Positions 14,517-48,189 of a DNA stretch of 64,000 nucleotides are shown here, piece after piece (the stretch's first letter is position 1; each line of letters starts with the position of its first letter). The stretch spans positions 4,782,152 to 4,846,151 of the forward strand of contig CM119270.1 of NCBI GenBank assembly GCA_051294375.1, read 5' to 3'. This stretch comes from Paraspadella gotoi (Eukaryota > Chaetognatha). Made by a program: the position numbers and the translations under genes. A model generated the notes under the pieces. It did not search any database. It was not told the DNA's origin and worked only from the letters and a program-made list of their open reading frames with translations.

Positions 14517-15432
14517 AATTCTTCTTCACAGATTTCAGAAGGAACTGAACAACGCGGATTTACGTTACCCTGAAACACGTTGGGGCAACTTGGTACGGGA
14601 CTTTAACTATCCTTCAAAACATATTAAGTTTTATTTACCTAAGGTTGTTTATTCATTATAATTTCATGAAAAAAAGTAAAAGTAAACGATAAACCCTTAA
14701 AAATCACCTGTATTAATGGTATTAAGTTGTAAATTCTTAGATTGGCCTCATTATTTATAATAAAATTCGTAATATTAATACTCATAACAAAAGCCTGTCC
14801 AAAGTCAGGGGCGAGATACTTATTTATTAAATGAATGGATAATTTTTATGATGCGTTAGTACCAATTTCATACGAATTATATTTCTTGTGATTTAAGTCC
14901 CCGATAAAGCGTTCTTTCATTAAAGTTTTTAAAAATGAAACAGATGACATCGCGTAATTTCACAGGAATCCCGTTTTGTGGTTTGAAATCTTGATAATTG
15001 AATTAAGACTGACAATCTAGGAATTTGATCAGGAGTGGTCATCATATCACAAGACTGAGACCATTTTGGTCATTACAGTGTTTGACTATACATCAATTAG
15101 TTCAGTTTCGTCAAAATTTACAACAAAGTAGACAATTTACTCCAACGTAAACAGATTTTTTTTTTTCATTTATATCCTCGCATGAAAAGAAAGAAACGCA
15201 ATGAAAGGCATCGACCGAAAGCTCGACTTCTAACGCGAATCTCGTATCCTTCGACTGGGAAGCGATAATTAATTCTCATTGAAAATAATCGAAAATTTCA
15301 ATTGAAGTCCTGAGAAAGTTCAGTCTTCTCATTTGGGAGAATAACGAATAAAAAGGATGACACATGATCCGTTCTTATTCTTTTTGACGCATATTCTCTC
15401 GATGTCTCTATCTCACTTTACTCTTCTCTCTT

Positions 15433-15474
<42 letters not shown>

Positions 15475-17760
15475 TCTTCTCTCTCTCTCTTCTTTCTTGC
15501 TCACTCCGTACTCTCGTTACAGGACGCGTTTTCCAGTTCGGATTTTTCCTCGCACGAACTCCGCCCAGTTACATTTTTTTCTCCTATTGAGTCTTGCTCT
15601 CTCTGTCTCTTCTCTCTCTCTCTCTGCTTTCTCTTCTCTCTCTCCTCTCTCCTCTCTCCTCTCTCCTCTCTTAGGAGTTCTTTTTAGGCACCTTATGCAA
15701 TTTCTTTCATCCTGTAAGTCCTTTCTGATTCTCCAATTTCAAATGTTTTGTCCAACTTATCTTGCTACGAAATCTTGATAAAAAAGTAGCACCCTTTTTT
15801 TTAGGCTTAATGACATTCTACTTTGTTCAGGGATGAATGTTATAAATAATAATCCAACGATAGCCTTCCATATTATTATTCCCTTTCAAGATTATTATTT
15901 AATCTTTGCTTAGTCATTGACTAGTTGCCTTACAACAGTGATCAACTTTTAATAAACAAACGACGTACGAATCAGATCTCTCCTCTCCTTTCCTCAGTTC
16001 TCCTCTGGCTCTCTCTCTCTCTCGTCTCTCTCTCTCTCATCGTCTCTTCCTCGTTCATCTCTCTCTCATCTCTCTCTCTCCTCTATCATTTCCCCATTCC
16101 GCCGACTGGGACACTCTCTCTTCGGCGCGAGGTGGTGGCACGCCGCCCCACAACTCAAAATCCACGTTACTGTCCATGTTCCATCGGGATGCGATAAAAT
16201 AGAGACTTTGGATTATGAATTAAATAAGTTTAAAGATATTTTTTGAGCTTGGTGCCGCATTAAACTTATTATTTATAGATTTTTCTTTAGCTTGACTGCG
16301 TAATTTGCAGTGGATGTCCAAAGCCAGGGGGAGAAACCCTATTTATTGACTGACTGTTACTAGTTTACAAATGTGAGATGTCCCAGAATTCATTAGAATC
16401 TCTGATTATAATTAACTTCTTTTAATTAATTTTTTTGGGGTTGACCCCATAATTTAAAGACTTGGATTATAGATTTAAACATTCTCAGCCTATTTTATCA
16501 TTGCCTCAATAAACAGTAAACAAACAACAGTAAAACAAACAATCCTGTAAATATATATAAAAAATGGGTCAACTCTCTCTCTCTCTCTCTCTCCCTCTCT
16601 CTCTCTCTCTGTCTCCTGTCTCTGTCTCTCTCTCTTTCTCTTTTTCTCTTCTCTCTCTCACTCGCTCTCTCTCTCTCTTCTCTACTCTCTTCGTCTTCTC
16701 TCTCTCCTCTCTCTCTCTTCGGATCTACTCTCTCTCATCTATCTCCTAAATTCTCCGTGCTCCCGTTGAAGTAAGAGAAAGGTGAGGCCTTAATTAACGA
16801 GTAGAGCCCTTTCCCTGATCGAGAATTCTTAAATCACTCGAGGAGAGAGAGAAGAGAGAAAGAGAGGAGAGAGAGAGGAGAGAGAGAGAGAGAGAGACTA
16901 AGAAGAAAAAAATCAAGATTTCAAAAGATACAGGAAGTAAGAGTCTTTTTGAATTTAATGAACTGTATAATACAATAAAAACATTGAGAGCTCGTTCGTA
17001 ACATTCGCTACGCCCAACTATATTCCTCAATAACCGGTTTCCACTGTACAACGGTCTCCGCGTTCAAACGAGCGCCAATAAATAAACTTTTTAAACGAAT
17101 TTACCCGGTTTTGCCCGACTCGAAGACGGACTGACGGACCTAAACTTTATCTTCTATCGGCCATCACGTCTTTTTTCAAAATGTTATGGCGGGGGCGGCG
17201 AAATGACAGAATAATATACTACGGAACGCAATAGAGACAGACGCGGCGGTATGAGAGTGCGAAGATGGCGCTCGATAATGAGAAGTGAAAAGATATGCCG
17301 CGATAGAGAGCCGAGACAAAGCAACATGAGAGAGATGAAGCAATAGAGAGCGAGATGATGCAATAGATAGCGAGGCACGCAATAGAGAGCGCAGAAGAAC
17401 CTAATAGAGAGAGAGAGAAGACGCAATAGAGAGGGAGACAACACGATAGAAGAGCGAGAACGACCTAACAGAGAGCAATAGAGAGCGAGATGGCGCAATA
17501 GAGAGAGATGAAAGCAATAGAAGAGCGAGATTGATGCTAAATAGATAAGCGAGACGATTATCAGTCATTGTAAGCAAGACAAGCAGTATTGATGAAGCAT
17601 GATGCCAGTCATATCTGTAAATGATGTCTAATATTCAACATGGATTGACGTTATTGTCGCTTACTTGTCAGAATCTCTGTCATCGTTACTATTTTTGTTT
17701 ATATGTTTGTTGTCGATAATATCACTCAGTGGGCAGTTTATTTATATAAAATTTCATCTA

Positions 17761-19367
17761 AACGAAAGAAAGAAAGAAAGAAAAAAAGAAAGAAAGAACG
17801 AAAAAAAGAAAATTAAAATATAATCAGAAATAAGAAAAAAGAAATTTCCATCAACTTACCGCAAGAATCGAATTCTTGTGGTAAGTTATCCCGCATGAGA
17901 AGCGATTTCGTTGCAGGAATAAAATAAGGTGTGTTCACGTTTTTGCATTTTATAAGTTGTTTATAAATTGTTATTAGCCTTCGGGAAAAAGATCAAACCT
18001 CAGGTCCTTTTTGTTGAGTCTGATTAAATCTTACTTATTCAAAACTTTTACTCTAATTTTATACTTTTACGTGCGACATCGTGACTGAAATGTCAGACAG
18101 TCGTTTCATCGCCGCATATCTTTAAACCTTAAACCATCGAACCCTGTCCATGGACAAGATAGCTAATTAAATAAATGAGTTGATAATTTTATATTGGTTT
18201 TACCAATTTTGTAAGAAATGGTTTAAAAGAAGGATACTTCAAATCATAAGCAACTCGAGAAGAGTTTTAATGGAACTGTACCAAATTTCTCACATTCGGA
18301 CAACGATGTTCTTTTACTTCTCCCCATTCAAGATTCTCAATTACCCAAACAACTTCTGCCCTCAACCGTCGATTGAGTTCGATATTTTAGACAAAAGAAC
18401 AACAGGATGTCGCTTTCGACCGCAGAAAAAAAAAGTTTTAAAAAATTGGGTAAAAAGAAAAGAGAAAGAAGAATCATCTGAAGGAGAAGAGGATGACGAA
18501 AGAGGAGGAAGAGGAAGAGGTCATTGGAGAATAACGACGACGAGAGGAGGAAGAAGAGTCGGTCGGGGGAGAGAGAGAAAGAGAGAGAGAGAGTTAGAAA
18601 GAGAGAAAGAGGATAGAGAGAGGAAACATGAATCATGGCAGCTCTCGGTTCGCATCGAAGAGAGGAGATTAATCATGTTTATTTTTTTTTAAATATCGCT
18701 TTAAATCGTTATAAAAATCACCGCAATGAGCGTTTATAAACAAAACAACGTCGAACCGAAAGAGATTACGTGTTTAAACTGGCGCCCCCGGGACGAGCGC
18801 TGGACTGGAAAGCTCTCACCGAATGTGTATATATAGGATGAAAAAAAAACTGGAAATATGAAAATCTAGACAAACTAGACGTTCGCGTTTGAAGAGAACA
18901 GGGAGGTTCGAAAAAAAAAAATCTAGATTGAATCGTCTCGGGACAAAGGATACTAGAAATTTTTCAATCTTCTTCGATTTGAAATATACGACTTTTCAAA
19001 CTGAAATTTTTTTACGCATCTCTATTTTTAATCGACTGAAAAAAAATAATTTGAACTCTTGCCACTTGAATGTTAACTCGCGAATCTCCGATGTAAACAA
19101 ACTCAAAAATCACTTTTTCAAATTTGAAAGTGTAAATCTCTCACGTCGAAGATTTGGGAGGGGGGAATATAAATCTAGTCAGGAAATCTCTCGAATCTCT
19201 CTAAATCTATAAATCTAATCAAACACTATATATATATATATATAACTCTCGGATTCAAATCTCTCAAAACAATGAATTGAAAAAAAAAAAACAAAGAAGA
19301 AAAAAGAAATCCGGTTCGTCAACTCTCAACGACTCCAGTCCTCGGCGTTTCTCTCTTCTTCGTTGCC
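17761..19367. other. Upstream flank of PACS
   Basis: (GAAA)n at about 17764-17800, a diverged member of a dispersed repeat at about 18142-18215, and a purine-rich block at 18450-18625. A 170-codon open frame at 18180-18692 starts inside the repeat and turns into Glu/Arg low complexity. A (TA)n stretch lies at about 19227-19243. No TATA box or initiator can be assigned; the transcript probably starts in the last few hundred bases. Confidence 0.5.
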
Positions 19368-42611
<23,244 letters not shown>

Positions 42612-43310
42612 TCCTCGAGTTGTTTTTTTTTCCCGCAGTTTTTGTTGTTCCTGTCGTTGTTGTTGTCGTTAACAGCGTTCGTTTGGTTCTCGCTCTCATG
42701 AGTTTAGTTCAGTGTTACAATTTTCTGTTCTACACTTTCCATAAGTCCATCGGGTTCCCATCTCTCATCTCCCATTATGGCTCATTTACATGCCTTTAGC
42801 ATCCCATATTTTAACTTCCTTTGTTTGACATCTTTTAATTCTCACAAAATATCTTAATATTTCATAGCTCATGTCCCATTATCTTTCACCATCTTCCAGC
42901 TTTAGTGGAAAGCCCATCGTCAGATAAATTTATACAATCTCTAGATCTTTTTTAGAAAGTTTAGAAGTTTTAATTTGTTTATATCTTCTTCTAGATCTGT
43001 ATTTCTTTTTTTTGATAACCGGTGAAAGTCTGGTTTGTAATCCTCTCCCAACCCAAAAATCCTAATTTTCAACGACCTCCCTTTTTTTCTCTCACTTTCC
43101 GAACATGACAATTTTTTTGTGAGTTAAAATGATCACTAATTTTTCCACACGTTTTAATTTGTGTCTTATTTGTTTTTATGACGTAGCACGAACCAAAAGC
43201 GAACGATTTATTGTGGTTTTCCCCTTCGGCCTTTTTCACGTTGTACCTTTTACGGGTCGTCGTCACCTCTGTTCCGTTAAATAATTAAATATATATACAA
43301 TAAAATACAA
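42612..43310 (+). other. Likely PACS 3' untranslated region
   Basis: No coding signal. Candidate polyadenylation hexamers AATAAA are at 43299-43304 and 43309-43314. The transcript end is not determinable from sequence alone. Confidence 0.45.
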
Positions 43311-43940
43311 TAAAATAACAAAATATAAGATATCAAACTTTATTTATCGTGATTTTGGTGTAAAAAAGTCTGAATAATCTAATGGTAAAGAAGATTTATT
43401 TTGATAAAGTGCCATCTTTCTTGTGGGAAATGACAATTTTTTTTATCTTTAAATATATTAATAAAATTGGGTAAATTCTGTAGGGTAAAATAACATCAAA
43501 TTAATAAAAGTTTATAGAATTAAAATTCAACTTAAAAACATGAAAAAAGGTCCTATAAAAATATTCTAGTGAGCTTACTTTAAAATTTTTATTATTACTG
43601 AAAGCCAATAAGCTATATCCGTGGATAATTTTAAGCTAAAATTTTAAAATGATATATATTTAATTTTAAGAACGGATTGAATTCCTTACAGAAAATTGAT
43701 TTAAGTAAGTATAAGTTATTTTTAAAAATTTTGCTTTTAGGGTAGTCAAAATTGTAAAAAAACTTTACTTTTAAGCTGAAAATTGAAAAAAGGTACAATA
43801 AACTCAGTTTTTATTAATTTTGACAAGAAAGATGATATTATAGTAAAAAACTCGTCATCACCATTACATTCTTGGAACTTTTTTACAGTAAAATCGCGAT
43901 GAATGAAGTTTGATATTTGATATTTTGTTATCTTTAAATT
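43311..43940. mobile_element. Fold-back (MITE-like) element M4
   Basis: Left arm AAATAACAAAATATAAGATA and ATCAAACTTTATTTATCG..GATTTTGGTGTAAAAAAGT, right arm its imperfect complement at about 43830-43940. The centre contains TTGAATTCCTTACAGAAAAT then TGATTTAAG, shared in form with M5. Confidence 0.75.
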
Positions 43941-44400
43941 CCCTAATATACATACTAGTCCTAAAACGCGACCTCTATCCGCTTCCCCTTTTATCCCCAC
44001 CGACCCTACGCGAGTGAGGGAGCGACGAAATTTTATCTAGGTCAAAATATATATTGATACATACATACATGTCGTTTTTACAGAGGACAATAAATCGTCA
44101 CTGTGATAGAAATTCTTTTTTTTTGCTTGTTGATCAAACATAATAAGTTTTTTGACTGTTTTAACACTTGAAATAACTTTTATACTTTTTGTGTAAGAAA
44201 CCTTTTACCATGGAGTGACCGTTGCATCATGTGAGAAATGGAGGGATTAATTGAGGGAGAGAGAGAGAGAGACGTGATGAAACCGTCAGTAGTAATACGA
44301 ATGGGGATTTGTACAGGAGAAATGACCAGGCTTGACCAGTGAGTTTTGTAGTACAATGGTGAGAGTGTGAAAATATTAATGTTGTGAATTGAAATTGCAG
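43941..44400. other. No feature recognised
   Basis: AT-rich sequence with one short (GA)n at about 44256-44271. Confidence 0.6.
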
Positions 44401-44725
44401 GAAAAGCTTGAGCCTATTTCTAATTTAAGGGTGGTTGGAGTACTACCATTGTTTATTTAAATTGGAATAGTTAGTGTAATTTGAAATGTGTCAGGTGGTT
44501 AATAATTTAAATTAGGTAAAATTGCTTGATCGTGTATGAAATTATAGCTTGTTTTAAGTACAACCATTGTTTATTTAAATTATACAAAATGTTGACAAAT
44601 TTAATGAGGTATAATTGCTCGACCCCATTTAAAATTATCGCTTGTTTGAAGTACTTCCATTGTTTTTTTTTAAATTTACGAAAAGGTTGTCAAATTAAAT
44701 TAGGTAAAAATGCTTAACCCCAGTA
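44401..44725 (+). repeat. Tandem repeat, unit about 93-120 bases, three copies
   Basis: Copies start near 44401, 44522 and 44614, plus a partial one at about 44710. The shared order is TGCTTGA.C, AAATTATAGCTTGTTT, AAGTAC..CCATTGTTTATTTAAAT, AATTAGGTAAAAT. Confidence 0.75.
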
Positions 44726-44844
44726 ATAATAGTCAGGGAGTTTAAAGGTCATACGGGAGTATTGCGATTCTTGAGCGTTTAGAAAGCATTTGTGGTCTTG
44801 CGGGAAGGAGGAAGAGGAGGAAGGAGAGAGGAAAGGAGAAGGTG

Positions 44845-44960
44845 GAGAGCCAATGAGAGAAGGAGAGATAGGAAAGGAGAAGGAGGAGAGCCAATCAGAG
44901 AAGGTTGGTTATGTAAGGAGGAGGAGGAGAGCCAATCAGAGAAGGCTGGTTATGTAAAAA
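44845..44960 (+). promoter_or_regulatory. Three tandem CCAAT (NF-Y type) boxes
   Basis: GAGCCAAT(G/C)AGAG occurs three times (CCAAT at 44850, 44891, 44932) in about 41-base repeats of GGAGGAGAGCCAATCAGAGA and AGGTTGGTTATGTAA. RRCCAATCAG is the NF-Y consensus. No adjacent gene is assigned, so it may be an incidental minisatellite. Confidence 0.4.
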
Positions 44961-45798
44961 TAAAAAAACATTTATATAAAAAAATAGCATGTATATTTAA
45001 AAGTTTATATATATTATTTATTTGTATATATATATATATAAAGAAACACAACTCTCACATGTCATCCAACTTTGTCATGTGATTCTTGAACTTGCCGAAC
45101 AAGCTCTCCTCTCCATTTTTCTTATTGAATGTCTTAAAAAAAGCCGCACATTGGAGACACTTAACAAAAAAAAAACAAAAAAACAAAAAAAAAAACATTG
45201 ATTTTATTTACTCATTTATTTATTCATTTATTAATTCATTTGTCAAGTTATTTTTGTTCACCAATCCTCTCGGAGTAGTCGGTTTCCGCCAACCTCTTCG
45301 AATCCCTCTTCCTCTTGCTTTATGATCTGATGTTCGAGGTCAAATCCAGGAAATGAAGACAAAGTCTTTTCAACGACGATTTGATTTTATTATGACAGGG
45401 ACGTGTTTCGGCTTTCCTGCAAGCCTTCATCTCTTTTACAATTGTTCATTTATATATATAGTTTATCCATTTATTCAGTTGATGTTTGCCGGTGTTTTTA
45501 CACTTCCAGTGTAAGAAATACAGGATCTTGCTAGGTTACCAACACGACACTCGGAAATGTGATGGGCGTATCAAGGTTTGAATTTATCCGTCGATGACTT
45601 TTCGGCGAACCTGATCTTGTTAATCGCAAAAAAAAAAAAGGAAAGAGAAAAAATTCAGAGTGTATAGATATATTATACTCAGTACGTATGTATAATTGAT
45701 ATTCATCTACATTTCTTGATAACATTTATAAGGAAAGTTTGGTGACATAGTTCTCGAAGGGTCCAAGAATGTCATCACGCACCTCCATCGTTCGGAGA
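44961..45798. other. Non-coding stretch with fold-back remnant
   Basis: AT-rich; (AT)n at about 45028-45041. On the minus strand, 45431-45401 reads GATGAAGGCTT..AAGCCGAAACACGTC, a third relative of the hammerhead-like core. No gene recognised. Confidence 0.5.
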
Positions 45799-45950
45799 AA
45801 GGCTGCTTGGTGTAAGCACCTGATAATTTTCTTTATAAATTAATACCTTACTTAAAATGTTTATAATACATTCATTCATTTATTCATTCATTCTTTCATT
45901 TATTCATTCTTTTATACATTCATTTATCCTACCACTTCTCAGCATTGATC

Positions 45951-46181
45951 TCATGGCATCAACCTGCCGCCGCATTCTTCAAAGATTTCCTTTTCCTGTT
46001 GCATAAGATCCCGCTCCAACTCCCGAGCAGAGATCTTCTGCTTGCGTCGGTAATGCATGTGAAGGTAGCTTTGGATGGCGCGAAGGCACACGACCTTAGC
46101 CACTGGCTTATCGTCTGTCTCTATCAAATTATAATGAAGCCCTTTTGCACTTCCGATTTTTTTGATTACATTTTCCACCAA
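45951..46181 (-). CDS. Coding-like block near the end of segment A
   Basis: Open for 76 codons on the minus strand, with IQSYLHMHYRRKQKISAREL and a charged C-terminus ERDLMQQEKEIFEECGGRLM. Copy D has the same region with several indels. It might overlap the block at 46160-46300 (CTPTGTPCSFGGKC) in another frame, so only one of the two is likely real. Confidence 0.3.
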   Translation of the reverse strand: MVENVIKKIGSAKGLHYNLIETDDKPVAKVVCLRAIQSYLHMHYRRKQKISARELERDLMQQEKEIFEECGGRLMP

Positions 46182-46300
46182 AGCTGCAGGGAGTCCCTGT
46201 TGGCGTACAATTAAAAATCCCAGCTAATGCTAAAGTTTTTGTCTTATGTTTAAAAAAAAATGCATTTCTTTTTGCGAACTCTCTAATCTGGGATAATTGA
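46160..46300 (-). CDS. Cys-rich coding-like block (copy A; also 48190-48330)
   Basis: Minus-strand frame with ALAGIFNCTPTGTPCSFGGK, then CNQKNRKC. The spacing C-x4-GTPC-x4-GKC resembles the Cys-rich segment downstream of the catalytic domain in M12-type metalloproteases. I see no HExxH zinc motif in any copy, so this is only a resemblance. Confidence 0.3.
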
Positions 46301-47129
46301 CCAGTTGAATCAGAGATACCAATGGATTCGGCTTTTGAAAATTCTAAAATATAATTTTCATGCCTACTAAGCTGAGGATTTGCTTGTAGTAGGCTTAAGA
46401 AGTAGAAAGGAGTCAGAGAGAGGGGATAAAAGATAGTGGATTTTCCCTTCTTCTTAGGTTACAAAGAATGTTTCTTTTTTCCTTCACGAATGAAGGCGAC
46501 AAGCGATTCATAAGTCGGGAAGGCGATGACTTTTACTAAGGAGATTTAGGTTAATTTGAGCCTTCATTGGATTTCTCTTCAAAAAATTTCTTCGTGACTC
46601 CGTATGTTTATTAATTTATATCTAGATGTTCATCATTTTTTATTAATCTTGTTTTTTTTCTGCTTTTTTTATTGCTCTCACTCTCTCATTAGCTAATTAA
46701 TTCTGAAAGGATAATGTCGAGCTGATTCGTTTCTAGGCTACAGGCCGGGACTTTCAAAATGCATCTTGTCTGCCCCCGAAAACCACCATACGCCAAAGAA
46801 TAAGACGATGCATTTGATCTCATGACTGCACCAAGAGGCAGCAAAAAGAAAAACCCAGTGGCACCCTACCTGAAAAAATGTTCTTATTATTTTTTTCTTT
46901 CACAAAAAAATTTATGCTTGCCCTCAGGCTATTATTTTCAACGCCCGCTTATTTTGTTACATGAACGGTTTAAGGCTGAATAACTTTGACATTGACAAAT
47001 CTAACTTTTGATTCATTTGAATAACTAATTTTTTTTTTACATTGAAATATTATAATCAACAGATTTTTTTTGACAAAAGTTCAAATAACAAGACAAAAAC
47101 TCGCTTTCAAATTATCATTTGTACTCGAA

Positions 47130-47381
47130 TTACAGAGCTTGCCGTCTCAGAATTTCTAGACGAATGCTACTGTACATTCTAAAATCGTCATCCGGTCGTG
47201 ATCTAAACCCTCCTTCGTGTCTAAAAACGCTCTGCCAATAAAATTTATTCTGACAGGGATTCTTTGAATCAAAACCTATGTCACAATTCCCGCGATTCGG
47301 ATCGATAATAAATGAAAAGTTTGTAAGATCATTTGAATTAACAGTAGTTGCGGATGCAACGGCCAAAATTGATTTAACCAC
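47130..47381 (-). CDS. Coding-like block, possible exon (copy A)
   Basis: 83 codons, open on the minus strand, containing DPNRGNCDIGFDSKNPCQNK and a stop after EILRRQAL. There is no ATG; the frame probably starts at a splice acceptor (AG near 47384-47400). It is intact in copy C (61702-61953) and frameshifted by one base in copy B. Conservation between copies supports coding, but the function is unknown. Confidence 0.45.
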   Translation of the reverse strand: MVKSILAVASATTVNSNDLTNFSFIIDPNRGNCDIGFDSKNPCQNKFYWQSVFRHEGGFRSRPDDDFRMYSSIRLEILRRQAL

Positions 47382-47657
47382 TTCTCAATCTGTGCTTAGG
47401 AACAAGTTGTCATTACGTTTCCAATTGTAACTCGGATGGAAAATTGGAAGTCGAAGGGGCGCCGAATATGTCTCTTCCCAAATCTATTTTCAATCTGTAC
47501 CATTCTATGTCTGGCAAAGTAAGCGTAATGCCTCAACGTTGTGAGAGGCAAAACATCCAACTTATCAACACCAGCTAAGCTTATGCATGCATATACGTCA
47601 TTTGTTATCTCGTAACTTCAAATGTGGGGAATCCAACAATTCGCGGAGTGCGTTGAT

Positions 47658-48027
47658 TTAAAAAAATCCTGAATCCATTAAGTAGTGCTTTAGAACACCT
47701 ATAAACCATCCATGTGTCTCTCCATACTGGTATCCCAAACCAATAAGATATGACTTCACGTCTTCCAGCTTAAAAGCTTGTCTAACCAGCTCTTTGACAA
47801 GCTCAGGATTCTTTGATTGTAGTTTAGAAATGATTTCACTAATCTTGTCCAAGTATTCACTTTCGGTATCATCACCCTTATACTTGTGCTCTTTATCTAC
47901 AAATCTTTTGAATCGATCAAGACCCTCATCATTCAACTCAATGCACAATTTGCATGTTTTAACATTATCTTTATCTAAATATTGTATAAATTTTTCTGAA
48001 GTGATTTCCTTATCAATTACAGTAATT
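47658..48027 (-). CDS. Coding-like block of an unrecognised secreted protein (copy A)
   Basis: Open on the minus strand from a TAG at 48028-48030 down to 47658. It includes GITVIDKEITSEKFIQYLDK, then CKLCIEL and a Glu/Lys-rich helical stretch ending KHYLMDSGFF. In copy C the codon matching the TAG is GAG, and the frame continues upstream into a Cys-containing stretch (SSFREDLRDCQSLEKK). Copies B and C carry frameshifts in the downstream half. Probably one internal exon of a multi-exon gene; the family is unknown to me. Confidence 0.5.
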
Positions 48028-48164
48028 CCATACTAAATTTTACTTTTTTTTTCCAAAGACTGACAATCGCGTAAATCTTCCCTAAAAGATGTAACAAATG
48101 TTTGATTTACAGTAGAAGAAAACCCTTAATGTTCTCCAGTTGGTTCATCAATTGTTATTTTGAA

Positions 48165-48189
48165 NNNNNNNNNNNNNNNNNNNNNNNNN
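48165..48189. other. Assembly gap, 25 N
   Basis: Exactly 25 undetermined bases between copies A and B. The sequence to the right restarts about 2 kb back in the segment. Confidence 1.

Larger units (their letters stand above)
9480..17760. repeat. Nested inverted duplications around three gaps
   Basis: Blocks in order: S (9480-10262), U (10288-12145), U inverted (12145-13950), V (13950-14165), gap, V inverted (14520-14790), U forward (14790-16850), S inverted (16920-17760). U and its inverted copy are close to identical. The 14790-17760 part differs from them by many single-base insertions and deletions. The blocks contain (CT)n/(GA)n tracts and AT-rich DNA; I find no intact coding sequence in any copy. 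Confidence 0.85.
45799..48164 (-). repeat. Segment copy A, with minus-strand coding-like blocks
   Basis: Same sequence as copy D (from 52751) at its low-coordinate end, and as copies B (48190-50450) and C (60688-63020) further on. It is cut by a 25-N gap at 48165. On the minus strand it holds open blocks at 47658-48027, 47130-47381, 46740-46870, 46160-46300 and 45951-46181. It lacks the signal-peptide block present in B. Confidence 0.85.

Noticed and set aside
18180-18692. 170-codon open frame upstream of PACS
   Set aside because: It begins inside a dispersed repeat seen elsewhere and its second half is GA-rich low complexity. No family resemblance and no Kozak or splice support.
45395-45435. 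Rho-independent-type terminator from the GGCTT/AAGCC hairpin
   Set aside because: Eukaryotic context, no following T-run in the right orientation, and the hairpin fits better as part of the hammerhead-like motif.
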